Source: Amycolatopsis sp. WQ 127309 (GTDB lineage: Bacteria > Actinomycetota > Actinomycetes > Mycobacteriales > Pseudonocardiaceae). Taken from it: a stretch of 64,000 bases of DNA. The DNA is taken from assembly GCF_023023025.1 (NCBI RefSeq), contig NZ_CP095481.1, forward strand, positions 8,259,001 through 8,323,000, written 5' to 3'. The translations under genes and the position numbers were made by a program. This document shows, piece by piece, positions 25,264-35,075 of this stretch. The notes below the pieces were generated by a model, which worked only from the letters and a program-made list of their open reading frames with translations, did no database searches and was not told where the DNA came from. Within the stretch, counting starts at the first letter, position 1. Every line of letters starts with the position of its first letter.

Positions 25264-27122
25264 GTCCCCTGCCCATCCGCGCGGGCTCGCCGTACGCGAT
25301 CCTGCACCGGCCCGGCAGCGGCCGCGGCGACCAGGTCGAGATCGTCTCCGGCCCGGTCCGCACCGCCGAGCGGCTGGCCGACCTGACCCTGGACGACGGC
25401 TCGTGGGAAGGCCGGGGCCGGCACACGAAGCTGGTCCTGCTGCCGTACCGGCAGCTCGCCGAGCGCGGGTACGACTGCCCGGACGACCAGGTCCCGCTGC
25501 AGGTGATGGACATCGAGTCCCAGACCACGCTCACCGTCGCCGAGACCCTCGCGGCGCTGCCCGACGGCGTCCCGCCGCTGGAAGACCGCGCGTTCGACCT
25601 CGGCGACGACGAGTACGCCCGCACGGTCGAGCGGATCCTCGACGACGAGATCGGGGCCGGCGAGGGCGCGAACTTCGTGCTCTCCCGCAGCCTGCGCGGC
25701 CGGTTCCCCGGCTTCGACGACGACGTCGCGCGGGCGGTCTTCAAGCGCCTGCTGGGCGCGGAAGCCGGCGCGTACTGGACGTTCCTGGTCTTCACCGGCG
25801 AGCGCTACCTGCTCGGCAGCACGCCCGAGCAGCACGTCCGGCTGTTCGACCGCACGGTGACGATGAACCCGATCAGCGGCACCTACCGCTACCCCGAGGG
25901 CGGCGCCGACGCCGACGGCCTGCTCGAGTTCCTCCACGACGAGAAGGAGGCCGACGAGCTCTGCATGGTCGTCGACGAGGAACTGAAGATGATGGCCGAG
26001 CTGTGCGACCGCGGCATCCGGGTGTCCGGGCCGCGGCTGCGGCGCATGTCGCGGCTGGCGCACACCGAGTACTCCCTGGAGGGCGAGACCGGCCGGCCGC
26101 TGACGGAGGTGCTGCGGCACACGCTGCTCGCGCCGACCGTCACCGGCAGCCCGCTGGTCAACGCCTGCCGGGTGATCCGCCGGTACGAACCGAAGGGCCG
26201 CGGCTACTACAGCGGCGTCATCGGGCTCGTCGGCAGCGACGACGACGGCCGCCGCTCCCTGGACTCGGCGATCCTCATCCGCACCGCGGACATCTCGCCG
26301 GGCGGCGACGTCCGGCTGGCCGCCGGGTCGACGATCGTGCGCGAGTCGGCGCCGCTGTCGGAAGCGGCGGAGACGACGGCGAAGGTGTCGGCCGTCTTGA
26401 AGTCACTCTCCGGCGAAACCCGCGCCGCCACGGCCTCGCCACCGCCGTCGACGTCGTCCGACGAGGTGCGTTCGGCGTTGAAGGCGCGCAACGACGGGAA
26501 GTCCCGGTTCTGGCTCGACGGCGCCCGGCCCGGCACCGGGTCCCGGGTGCGGATCACCGTCGTCGACGCCGAGGACGCGTTCACCTCGATGCTGGCCTAC
26601 CAGCTCAAGTCGGTGAACTGCGACGTGACGACCGTGCCGTGGGACGCCGGCGAGCTGCCGGAGAACGACCTCGTGTTGCTCGGCCCCGGCCCGGGCGACC
26701 CCAACGACGTCGGCGGCGCGAAGGTCGGCCGGCTGCGCGCGCTGGCCGCGGACCTGCTGCGCGAAGGCCGTCCGCTCGTCGGCGTCTGCCTGGGCCACCA
26801 GGTGCTCTGCGCCGAGCTCGGGCTGCCCGTCCAGCGGCTCGCGCGGCCCAACCAGGGCCGCCAGGCGCACGTGACGATCGACGGCACCCGCCGCGCGGTC
26901 GGGTTCTACAACAGCTTCGCCGCGCGTACGGCCGACGACCGCGTCGCGGTACCCGGCCGGGCGCCCGCCGACGTCGTCCGCGGGCTCGACGACCAGGTCA
27001 TCGGCCTGCGCGGGCCGCGGCTGGCGACCATCCAGTTCCACGCCGAGTCGTTCCTCACCGAGGACGGCCCAGCGATCCTGCGCGACGTCGTCGACCACGC
27101 GACCGAAGGAGGCAGCTCATGA
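25260..27122 (+). CDS. PhzE-like ADIC synthase (fused MST and glutamine amidotransferase domains)
   Basis: This 620-residue enzyme joins an N-terminal chorismate-utilising domain (about 1-400; MNPISGTYRYPEGG, RVSGPRLRRMSRLAHTEYSLEG, ADISPGGDVRLAAGSTIVRES) to a C-terminal class I glutamine amidotransferase (about 425-610). The amidotransferase triad is visible as Cys in GVCLGHQVLC and His/Glu in QFHAESFL. It converts chorismate and glutamine-derived ammonia to ADIC without eliminating pyruvate, unlike anthranilate synthase. The PhzD-like neighbour supports the ADIC assignment. The start is GTG at 25260, sharing GTGA with the preceding stop. Confidence 0.9.
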   Translation: MSPLPIRAGSPYAILHRPGSGRGDQVEIVSGPVRTAERLADLTLDDGSWEGRGRHTKLVLLPYRQLAERGYDCPDDQVPLQVMDIESQTTLTVAETLAALPDGVPPLEDRAFDLGDDEYARTVERILDDEIGAGEGANFVLSRSLRGRFPGFDDDVARAVFKRLLGAEAGAYWTFLVFTGERYLLGSTPEQHVRLFDRTVTMNPISGTYRYPEGGADADGLLEFLHDEKEADELCMVVDEELKMMAELCDRGIRVSGPRLRRMSRLAHTEYSLEGETGRPLTEVLRHTLLAPTVTGSPLVNACRVIRRYEPKGRGYYSGVIGLVGSDDDGRRSLDSAILIRTADISPGGDVRLAAGSTIVRESAPLSEAAETTAKVSAVLKSLSGETRAATASPPPSTSSDEVRSALKARNDGKSRFWLDGARPGTGSRVRITVVDAEDAFTSMLAYQLKSVNCDVTTVPWDAGELPENDLVLLGPGPGDPNDVGGAKVGRLRALAADLLREGRPLVGVCLGHQVLCAELGLPVQRLARPNQGRQAHVTIDGTRRAVGFYNSFAARTADDRVAVPGRAPADVVRGLDDQVIGLRGPRLATIQFHAESFLTEDGPAILRDVVDHATEGGSS

Positions 27123-27666
27123 CAGCGACCGCCCCGGCGTTCGACCGCGCCCGGCTGAGGGCCTTTCTCGGCCACTTCACCACCGGCGTCACCGTCGTCA
27201 CCTACCGGCGCGGCCCGATGGTGCGCGGTGCGACCGTCAACGCGTTCACGTCGGTGTCGCTGGACCCGCCGCTCGTGCTGGTCTCCCTGGACCGGCGCAG
27301 CCGTTCGGTGCAGCACCTCGGCGACGGACCGTTCGTGGTCAACATCCTCGCCGAGGACCAGCAGGACGTCGCGATGCACTTCGCCGGCAAGCCGCTGGCC
27401 GACGACGACGTGCCGTGGGTCGACCTCGACTCGCCGGTGCCGCGGCTGGGCGGCACGGTCGGGCACGTCGAGTGCACCCCGTGGCGCGCCTACGACGGCG
27501 GCGACCACGTGCTGCACGTCGGTGAGGTGACCGGCCTCGACCTGGCCGGCGGGCGGCCGCTGCTGTTCTTCGGCGGCGAGTTCCCGCGGCTGGCCGAAGA
27601 CCCCGAAGCACCGCACTGGTCGTGGTCGCTGGACGACCCGACACCTCAACGATGGGAGGCAGGCAA

Positions 27667-27670
<4 letters not shown>
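27119..27670 (+). CDS. Flavin reductase (HpaC-like), partner of the HpaB-like hydroxylase
   Basis: This 183-residue flavin reductase-like split-barrel protein starts [21 protein letters not shown] ([21 protein letters not shown]) and has the conserved [24 protein letters not shown] block, followed by [19 protein letters not shown]. It supplies FADH2 to the adjacent monooxygenase, as HpaC does for HpaB. In the tomaymycin cluster a comparable reductase-hydroxylase pair oxidises the anthranilate ring. Start ATG 27119 overlaps the PhzE-like stop, and its own stop overlaps the hydroxylase GTG (GTGA). Confidence 0.9.
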
Positions 27671-29184
<1,514 letters not shown>

Positions 29185-29202
29185 CGTGAGCCACGACGTG
29201 AC

Positions 29203-29235
29203 GGAGGGCCTCCCCGCGGTGCGGGAAGGCCCTCC
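29203..29235. terminator. Bidirectional hairpin terminator between convergent genes
   Basis: The arms 29203-29217 and 29221-29235 are complementary at 14 of 15 positions with a 3-nt loop. It lies between the convergent HpaB-like and O-methyltransferase genes. A T-rich tract (TGGGTTTCTC) follows on the plus strand. Confidence 0.75.
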
Positions 29236-29260
29236 GGTCGTGGGTTTCTCAGCTGGTCTC

Positions 29261-29923
29261 TCAGCTTTCGACGAGCATCAGGCAGAACCCGTCGTGGCCG
29301 CGGCTGCCGACGGTCTGCACGGTCGTCGCGGTGACGCGCGGTTCGTCGGCCACCAGCTGGTTGAACCGGCGCACGCCCTGCACCGCCGGGTTGGGGCTGT
29401 CGGCCTCGATGACGAGCCCGTCGAGCACCACGTTGTCCACGACGATGACGCTGCCCGGGCGGGTCAGCTTCAGGGCCCAGCCGAAGTACTCCGGGATGTT
29501 CGCCTTGTCGGCGTCGATGAACACGAGGTCGAATGGCTCGCCGCCCGCCAGCTCCGGCAGGGTCTCGAGCGCCTTGCCGACGCGCAGGTCCACGACGTCG
29601 GACAGGCCGGCGTTGTCGATGTTGCGCCGCGCGACCTCGGCGAAGGACGGTTCGGCCTCCAGCGTGGTCAGCGTGCCGCCCGCCGGCAGCGCGCGGGCCA
29701 GCCAGATCGCGCTGTAGCCGCCGAACGCGCCGATCTCGAGGATCCGGCGCGCGCCGTGGGTGCGGGCGAGCAGGTGGAGGAACTTGCCCTGGTTGGGTGC
29801 CACCGCGATCTCCGGCAGCCCGGCCTCGGCACTGGCCTTGGCCGCGAGGTCCAGGGCGGCGTCGTGCTCCACCATCAGGTTCGAGGTGTAGGTGTCGATT
29901 TTCGTCCACTGGTCTTCGCTCAT
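29261..29923 (-). CDS. SAM-dependent O-methyltransferase (COMT/CCoAOMT class)
   Basis: This 220-residue class I enzyme resembles small metal-dependent catechol/caffeoyl-CoA O-methyltransferases: motif I ILEIGAFGGYSAIWLA (about residues 61-76), then TLEAEPSFAEVAR, the metal/substrate region FDLVFIDADKANIPEY and VVDNVVLDGLV. Such enzymes methylate one hydroxyl of a vicinal diol. Here the substrate is most likely the hydroxylated anthranilate ring, parallel to TomG of tomaymycin. GGGAGAC precedes ATG 29923. It is the only cluster gene on the minus strand right of the resistance locus and is divergent from the alkylproline operon. Confidence 0.9.
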   Translation of the reverse strand: MSEDQWTKIDTYTSNLMVEHDAALDLAAKASAEAGLPEIAVAPNQGKFLHLLARTHGARRILEIGAFGGYSAIWLARALPAGGTLTTLEAEPSFAEVARRNIDNAGLSDVVDLRVGKALETLPELAGGEPFDLVFIDADKANIPEYFGWALKLTRPGSVIVVDNVVLDGLVIEADSPNPAVQGVRRFNQLVADEPRVTATTVQTVGSRGHDGFCLMLVES

Positions 29924-29988
29924 GTCTCCCGATGTTACTTGAGGAAGGCGCGCGGCTATAGGGATAATGGATTATTTTTCTCGTCAGG

Positions 29989-30018
29989 TTGATTTCCTGG
30001 AGGCAACCACTGTAGTGT
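29989..30018 (+). promoter_or_regulatory. Candidate promoter of the alkylproline operon
   Basis: TTGATT (29989-29994) and TAGTGT (30013-30018) are 18 nt apart, upstream of the six-gene plus-strand operon starting at 30129. The flanking 29957-29983 stretch is AT-rich (GGGATAATGGATTATTTTTC) and may serve the divergent O-methyltransferase. The match to consensus is moderate. Confidence 0.45.
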
Positions 30019-30080
30019 CGAAGGAGATCGGGCGGTTGTTTCGCCGCCGCCCCCGATGATCGATCAAGGCCACTCTCCGA

Positions 30081-30110
30081 GGCGCCGTCTGGGAATGCTT
30101 TCCCGGCGCC
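30081..30110 (+). promoter_or_regulatory. Stem-loop in leader directly before the RBS
   Basis: GGCGCC at both ends plus GGGAA/TTCCC inside form a bulged stem of 11 pairs with a 4-nt loop. It ends right at the purine-rich RBS (GGAAGAAAGGA, 30111-30121) of the first alkylproline gene. It could affect translation initiation or leader stability. Confidence 0.4.
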
Positions 30111-30128
30111 GGAAGAAAGGATGGCGAC

Positions 30129-30635
30129 ATGTCCGAGAACGCCGTGGCGACCCTCGAGTCGCCCCCCCTTGCCCCGCTCCGCGCGGCCGCGTTCCACCAC
30201 CTGGGGATCCAGACCGCCGATCTCGACAACTGCGTCTCCTGGTACCAGGAGTTCTTCGGCTGCAAGGAGAACTGGAACCTCGACGAGTTCTCCGAACTGA
30301 CCACCAGCCGGCTGCCGGGCATCGTCAAGCTCGTCGAGCTGCGGGCCGGCGGTACCCGGTTCCACCTCTTCGAACGCGCGGGCGAAGGCAATGAACCGCC
30401 CGAGCCCGGCAACGCGCAATTCCAGCACGTCTGCATGGAGGTCGGCTCGCCGGCGGAAATGTCCGCGTGGCAGCGGCACTGGACCCGGTTGTACGAATCC
30501 GGCCGATTCCATTTCACGCGTGCCGAACCGGCGACGGAGATCGTCACCGACGACGACGGCGTGCAGAGTTTCTACGCATTCGACGTGAACGGCCTCGAAT
30601 ACGAGTTCACCTGGATTCCGGAGGCCGCGTCATGA
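30129..30635 (+). CDS. L-DOPA 2,3-dioxygenase (LmbB1-like, VOC fold; Apd2 type)
   Basis: This 168-residue vicinal oxygen chelate protein has candidate iron ligands His24 (FHHLGIQT), His100 (QFQHVCMEV) and Glu159 (GLEYEFTW). In lincomycin and PBD pathways LmbB1-type enzymes cleave the L-DOPA ring between C2 and C3, after which the product cyclises to a pyrroline on the way to 4-alkylproline. The next genes encode the LmbB2, LmbY, LmbX and LmbA counterparts, which makes this assignment strong although VOC sequences alone are weak evidence. The ATG at 30129 follows GGAAGAAAGGA, and the stop overlaps the next start (ATGA). Confidence 0.88.
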   Translation: MSENAVATLESPPLAPLRAAAFHHLGIQTADLDNCVSWYQEFFGCKENWNLDEFSELTTSRLPGIVKLVELRAGGTRFHLFERAGEGNEPPEPGNAQFQHVCMEVGSPAEMSAWQRHWTRLYESGRFHFTRAEPATEIVTDDDGVQSFYAFDVNGLEYEFTWIPEAAS

Positions 30636-31546
30636 CCGTTCCCGTGCTGACCGGGGTCCCCGTGCGCGAGGGGTGGGACTTCGGCGACTTCCCCTACGGC
30701 CTCGAACCGCTGACCATCCCCGACGCCGGTACCGAGCCCGGCGGCGACGGCCCCTGCTCCCGCTTCGCCGGGCTGTGCACCCACCTGGAGCACATCTCGC
30801 GCAGCGGCGTGCCGGGCCCGGTCGAGCCCGTCGAGTCGTCCGACCGGCTGTACTGGTTCCGCTGGATCACCGGCCACCAGGTGACGTTCGTGCTGTGGCA
30901 GCTCGTCGCCCGCGAGCTGGCCATGGCCGAACGCGGCGAGCGTGACCGCGAGGCCGCCCTGGCCTCGGCGGCGCTGTTCACCCGCGGGTTCAGCGCGATG
31001 CTGCTCTACACCAGCTCGACGCCGATCGACGTCTACCACGAGGTCATCCGGCCGAGCATGTTCCTGCAGCACCGCGGGTTCAGCGGCACGTGGGCGCCGG
31101 ACTTCGGCCCCGTCCGCGACCTCTACCGCGGCAAGGGCCTGCCCGATGACGACTCGCCCGGCGTCCAGGCCCTGCGCGACGAAGTCGGCTTCTACCAGCG
31201 GGTCCACGGCGGGATCGCCGCCAAGCTGGTGCCGAGCGGCCGGTCGCTGCTGCAGGACGCGGCGGGCGCGGCCGAGGCGCCGCACCCGGACGTGCTGAGC
31301 GTCGTCTACGACAACTACTTCATGACGCTGCGGGCGCCGACGTCCCTGCCGGACGTCGTGGCGCAGCTGCTGCGACGGCTCAACGCCGTGGCGCTGGACG
31401 TCACGCAGAACGGCGTCGACTCGGTGTCCGACGCCGAGGACCCGCCCGCCGAGCTGACCAGTCCCGAGGTCCGCTCCTGCGAGGCCGGGTTCGTCGGCCT
31501 CCTCGCCGACGTCGCGGCGTGCGCGGCCGGCTCCCCGGCGGACTGA
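30632..31546 (+). CDS. Heme-dependent L-tyrosine 3-hydroxylase (LmbB2-like; Apd1 type)
   Basis: This 304-residue, largely helical protein matches the LmbB2/SfmD type of heme-dependent aromatic oxygenases in length and in blocks such as SSDRLYWFRWITGHQVTFVLW, FTRGFSAMLLYTSSTPIDVYHEVIRPSMFLQHRGFSGTWAPDF and FYQRVHGGIAAKLVPSGRSLLQDA. A histidine in the MFLQHRGFSGTW region is the likely heme ligand. The enzyme hydroxylates tyrosine to L-DOPA with peroxide or activated oxygen, the entry step to 4-alkylprolines. The ATG overlaps the preceding dioxygenase stop, so the two first-step enzymes are translationally coupled. Confidence 0.88.
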   Translation: MTVPVLTGVPVREGWDFGDFPYGLEPLTIPDAGTEPGGDGPCSRFAGLCTHLEHISRSGVPGPVEPVESSDRLYWFRWITGHQVTFVLWQLVARELAMAERGERDREAALASAALFTRGFSAMLLYTSSTPIDVYHEVIRPSMFLQHRGFSGTWAPDFGPVRDLYRGKGLPDDDSPGVQALRDEVGFYQRVHGGIAAKLVPSGRSLLQDAAGAAEAPHPDVLSVVYDNYFMTLRAPTSLPDVVAQLLRRLNAVALDVTQNGVDSVSDAEDPPAELTSPEVRSCEAGFVGLLADVAACAAGSPAD

Positions 31547-31549
31547 GCC

Positions 31550-32413
31550 GTGCGCCACGGCATCGTGTTGCTGCCCGAGCAGCGCTGGTCCGCCGCGCGG
31601 GACCGCTGGCGCCGCGCCGAAGAGCTCGGGTTCGACCACGCCTGGACCTACGACCACCTGATGTGGCGCTGGCTGCGCGACGAGACCTGGTTCGGCTGCC
31701 TGCCGACGCTCACCGCCGCGGCCGGGGTGACGTCGAAGATGCGGCTCGGCTCGCTCGTCGCGACCCCGACGTTCCGCCACCCGGTGCCCTTCGCCAAGGA
31801 GCTGATGACGCTCGACGACATCTCCGGCGGGCGGCTGATCTGCGGCGTCGGCTCCGGGGCCGGTGGCTACGACGAGAGCGTCTTCGGCGCCGGACAAGAA
31901 GGCAGCCGCGCCGGGCGGTTCGCGGAGTTCCTCGAGCTGACGGACCTGCTGCTGCGCCAGCCGGTGACGTCGTACGAGGGCCAGTACTACCGCTGCGAAG
32001 GCGCCCGGATGGTCCCGGGCTGTGTGCAGCGCCCGCGGCTGCCGTTCGCGGTCGCCGCGACCGGCCCGAAGGCGATGGGCCTGGCCGCGCGGCACGCCGG
32101 AACGTGGATCACCGCGGGCGCGCCGGGCCGGTTCGACGCGCGGCGCTGGGACCTGGTCGTGCCGGAGCTGAAGGACCAGCTCCGGGCGTTCGAAGACGCC
32201 TGTGCCGCGGCGGGCCGCGACCCGGCGTCGGCGGGGAAGCTGCTGGTGACAGGGGCGACCGTCGGCGGCGTGCTGGATTCGGCGCAGTCCTTCCGGGACG
32301 CCTCGGGCACCTTCGCCGACCTCGGCTTCACCGACCTGGTCGTGCACTGGCCCCGGCCGTCCGAGCCCTACCAAGGGGACGAGCGGGTCCTCGACGAGCT
32401 GGACCTGGCCTGA
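31550..32413 (+). CDS. F420-dependent reductase, LLM class (LmbY-like; Apd6 type)
   Basis: This 287-residue TIM-barrel protein is in the luciferase-like F420 group: GFDHAWTYDHLMWRWL, RLGSLVATPTFRHPVPFAKELMTLDDISGGRLICGVGSG, and FAVAATGPKAMGLAARHAGTWIT. In alkylproline pathways the Apd6/LmbY enzyme reduces one or two double bonds of the pyrroline intermediate, which sets whether the proline ring and its side chain stay unsaturated in the PBD. GTG 31550 begins 3 nt after the preceding stop. The number of bonds reduced cannot be read from sequence. Confidence 0.87.
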   Translation: MRHGIVLLPEQRWSAARDRWRRAEELGFDHAWTYDHLMWRWLRDETWFGCLPTLTAAAGVTSKMRLGSLVATPTFRHPVPFAKELMTLDDISGGRLICGVGSGAGGYDESVFGAGQEGSRAGRFAEFLELTDLLLRQPVTSYEGQYYRCEGARMVPGCVQRPRLPFAVAATGPKAMGLAARHAGTWITAGAPGRFDARRWDLVVPELKDQLRAFEDACAAAGRDPASAGKLLVTGATVGGVLDSAQSFRDASGTFADLGFTDLVVHWPRPSEPYQGDERVLDELDLA

Positions 32414-32423
32414 AAGGAGCAGC

Positions 32424-33284
32424 ATGCCCGCGTACGAGATCGTCAACATGTTCGCCGACCACGTCTACGCCGGCAGCGCGCTCGGCGTCGTCCCGCGGGC
32501 CGGTGACCTCGACACCGCGGGGATGCAGGCGCTGGCCCGCGAGATCAACCACACCGAGACGGCGTTCGTGCTGCCCCCGACCGGGACCGGCGCGGACTAC
32601 CGCGTCCGCGTCTTCACGCCCGAGGCGGAGTCGCCGTTCGGCGGGCATTCCAGCGTCGGCACGGCGGTGACGCTCGCGCGGCTGGGCCTGGTGCCCGCCG
32701 GGCGGGTCGTGCAGGAGTGCGGCCCGAAGCTGCTGCCCCTCGACGTCTCCGCCGACGCGGGCAAGATCACCGCGAACAACCCCCTGGCCAGCGAAAAGCT
32801 CGACGCCAGGGTCCTGCTCGGCGCCGTCGGCCTGCCCGCCTCCGCGGCCGGCGGCGCCCTTCCCGCTGCCTGCGGGTTCGGCCCGGCGTTCCACTTCCTG
32901 CCGGTGCGCGCCGACGTCGTCGCGGCCGCGAAACCCGACTTCGCGCGGATGGCGGCCGCCGGCCTCGCCGACGTCCTGGTGTTCAGCTGGGACCCGGCGA
33001 CCCGCACCGCGCACGGGCGGCTGTTCGCGCCGGGCTACGGAATGCCCGAGGACCCGGCCTGCTCCTCGGCCGCGCTCGGCCTGGGTGTCTGGCTCGTCGA
33101 GGCGGGCTGGCTCCCAGGAGGCGATTTCACGCTGCGCCAGGGCCACGAACAGGGCCGTCCGTCCACTTTGTACGGCTCGGTCCAGGTCACCGACGGCCGG
33201 CCGGTCTCGGCCTCGGTGTCGGGCGCCGTGCTGCCGGCGGGGGCCGGCGAGCTGGCCGATCCGGACCGCGAGAAGGGAAGCTGA
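32424..33284 (+). CDS. PhzF-family isomerase (LmbX-like; Apd5 type)
   Basis: This 286-residue protein has the double diaminopimelate-epimerase-like fold of PhzF. The N-terminal half has EINHTETAFVLPP with the catalytic acid Glu45, the same position number as in PhzF, and SPFGGHSSVGTAVTLARLG. The C-terminal half has MPEDPACSSAALGLGVWL. In 4-alkylproline pathways the LmbX-type enzyme isomerises the diene after oxalyl removal. A phenazine role is unlikely despite the PhzD/PhzE neighbours, because no PhzA/B or PhzG is present. AAAGGAGCAGC gives a strong RBS. Confidence 0.88.
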   Translation: MPAYEIVNMFADHVYAGSALGVVPRAGDLDTAGMQALAREINHTETAFVLPPTGTGADYRVRVFTPEAESPFGGHSSVGTAVTLARLGLVPAGRVVQECGPKLLPLDVSADAGKITANNPLASEKLDARVLLGAVGLPASAAGGALPAACGFGPAFHFLPVRADVVAAAKPDFARMAAAGLADVLVFSWDPATRTAHGRLFAPGYGMPEDPACSSAALGLGVWLVEAGWLPGGDFTLRQGHEQGRPSTLYGSVQVTDGRPVSASVSGAVLPAGAGELADPDREKGS

Positions 33285-33285
33285 C

Positions 33286-35058
33286 GTGCTCGACCGACCC
33301 GAACTGCTCGGCACCCGAGGTGCCGTCTCGTCCACGCACTGGCTCGGCTCCGCCGCCGGGACGGCGATGTTCGACCTCGGCGGCAACGCCTTCGACGCCG
33401 CCGTCGCCACGGCGTTCGTCATCCAAGTCGTCGAACCCCACCTCAACGGCCCGGGTGGCGACGTCCCGATCCTGGTCCACGACGGCGCGACCGGCGAGGT
33501 CGAGGTGATCTGCGGGCAGGGCCCGATGCCGGAAGCCGCGACGCCCCAGGCGTTCCGCGACCGCGGTGTCGACGCCATCCCCGGCTCCGGCCTGCTCCCG
33601 GCGGTCGTGCCCGGCGCGTTCGGCGCGTGGCTGCGGCTGCTGCGCGACCGCGGGCGTCTGGATCTTGCCACCGTGCTTGCCCCGGCGATCGCCTACGCCG
33701 AAGACGGATATCCGCTGCTGCCGAAGGCGGCGGACATGATCGACGTCCTCGCGCCGCTGTTCCGCGAGGAGTGGACCGGCTCCGGCGAGGTGTACCTGCC
33801 CGGTGGCCGGTCGCCGAAGCCCGGCGCGCGGATCTGCAACAAGCCACTGGCGGCGACCTACCGGCGGATCGTCGCCGAGGCCGACGCCGCCAAGGGCGGG
33901 CGCGAGAACCGGATCGACGCCGCGATCACCGTGTTCTACGAAGGGTTCGTCGCCGAGACGATCGCGGACTTCCTCGCCACGGCCGAGCCGCTCGACTCCA
34001 CCGGCCGCCGCAACAGCGGCCTGCTCACCGGCGACGACCTGGCCGCGTGGCGACCCACCATCGAGCAGACGGTCAGCGCCGACTACCGCGGCCACACCGT
34101 GCACAAGGCCGGTCCGTGGTCGCAGGGCCCGGTGTTCCTCCAGCAGCTGGGCCTGCTCGAAGGCTTCGACCTGGCCGCGATGGACCACGGCGGCGCCGAC
34201 CACCTCCACACGGTCGTCGAGAGCGCGAAGCTCGCCTTCGCCGACCGCGAGGCCTTCTACGGCGACCCCGCCCACACCGACGTCCCGCTCAAGGAACTCC
34301 TGGATCCGGCATACGCCGCCGCGCGCCGTGAGTTGATCGGCAAGCGGGCGTGCGGCGAATTGCGTCCGGGCTTGGAAGGGTGGTTCCCGGAACCGCCGCT
34401 GCCGGGCGAGCCGGACGCCGACTGGCGCGCCCAGCTGGCCGACGGGATCCCGGCGGTGGTCAAGCTGACCGCGGCCAAGGGCGACACGTGCTGCATCAGC
34501 GCGTCGGACCGCGACGGCAACATGGTCGTCGCCACCCCGAGCGGCGGCTGGCTGAAGAGTTCGCCCGTCATCCCCGGCCTCGGCTTCCCGCTGGGCACCC
34601 GCGGGCAGATGGCGTTGCTGCAAGAGGGGCATCCGAACACGGTCGCGCCCGGCAAGCGCCCGCGGACCACGCTGAGCCCGACGCTGGTCACCAAGGACGG
34701 CCGTCCGCACCTGGCGTTCGGCACCCCGGGCGGCGACCAGCAGGACCAGTGGACGCTCAACTTCTTCATCAGCCACGTCGACGGCGGCCTGCGTCCGCAG
34801 ACGGCCGTGGAGCAGCGGGCGTTCCACACCGACCAGGTGCCCTCGTCGTTCGCGCCGCGCTCGGCCCGGCCGAACCGCCTGGTCGTCGAGAACAGCTGCC
34901 CGCCGGAGGTGGTCGCGGAACTGCGGGCGCGCGGCCACGACGTCGCCCTCGCCCCGGACAAGTCCCTGGGCAAGGTCTGCGCGACGGGGTTCGACGGCGA
35001 CCTCGTCCTGGCCGCGGCGAGCCCGCGCGGTCAGCAGGCCTACGCCGTCGCCCGCTGA
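33286..35058 (+). CDS. Gamma-glutamyltransferase-fold C-C hydrolase (LmbA-like; Apd4 type)
   Basis: This 590-residue Ntn-hydrolase of the gamma-glutamyltransferase family has the autoprocessing site at GDTCCISASD, with predicted nucleophile Thr401 after cleavage into large and small subunits. Downstream are NMVVATPSGGW and GTPGGDQQDQWTLNFF. There is no signal peptide, unlike periplasmic or secreted GGTs, so it acts in the cytoplasm. LmbA-type members of this family cleave a C-C bond to remove the oxalyl unit from the ring-cleaved DOPA intermediate. GTG 33286 follows AAGGGAAG and lies 1 nt past the PhzF stop. Confidence 0.87.
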   Translation: MLDRPELLGTRGAVSSTHWLGSAAGTAMFDLGGNAFDAAVATAFVIQVVEPHLNGPGGDVPILVHDGATGEVEVICGQGPMPEAATPQAFRDRGVDAIPGSGLLPAVVPGAFGAWLRLLRDRGRLDLATVLAPAIAYAEDGYPLLPKAADMIDVLAPLFREEWTGSGEVYLPGGRSPKPGARICNKPLAATYRRIVAEADAAKGGRENRIDAAITVFYEGFVAETIADFLATAEPLDSTGRRNSGLLTGDDLAAWRPTIEQTVSADYRGHTVHKAGPWSQGPVFLQQLGLLEGFDLAAMDHGGADHLHTVVESAKLAFADREAFYGDPAHTDVPLKELLDPAYAAARRELIGKRACGELRPGLEGWFPEPPLPGEPDADWRAQLADGIPAVVKLTAAKGDTCCISASDRDGNMVVATPSGGWLKSSPVIPGLGFPLGTRGQMALLQEGHPNTVAPGKRPRTTLSPTLVTKDGRPHLAFGTPGGDQQDQWTLNFFISHVDGGLRPQTAVEQRAFHTDQVPSSFAPRSARPNRLVVENSCPPEVVAELRARGHDVALAPDKSLGKVCATGFDGDLVLAAASPRGQQAYAVAR

Positions 35059-35075
35059 GACCGGAAGGTGTCGTG

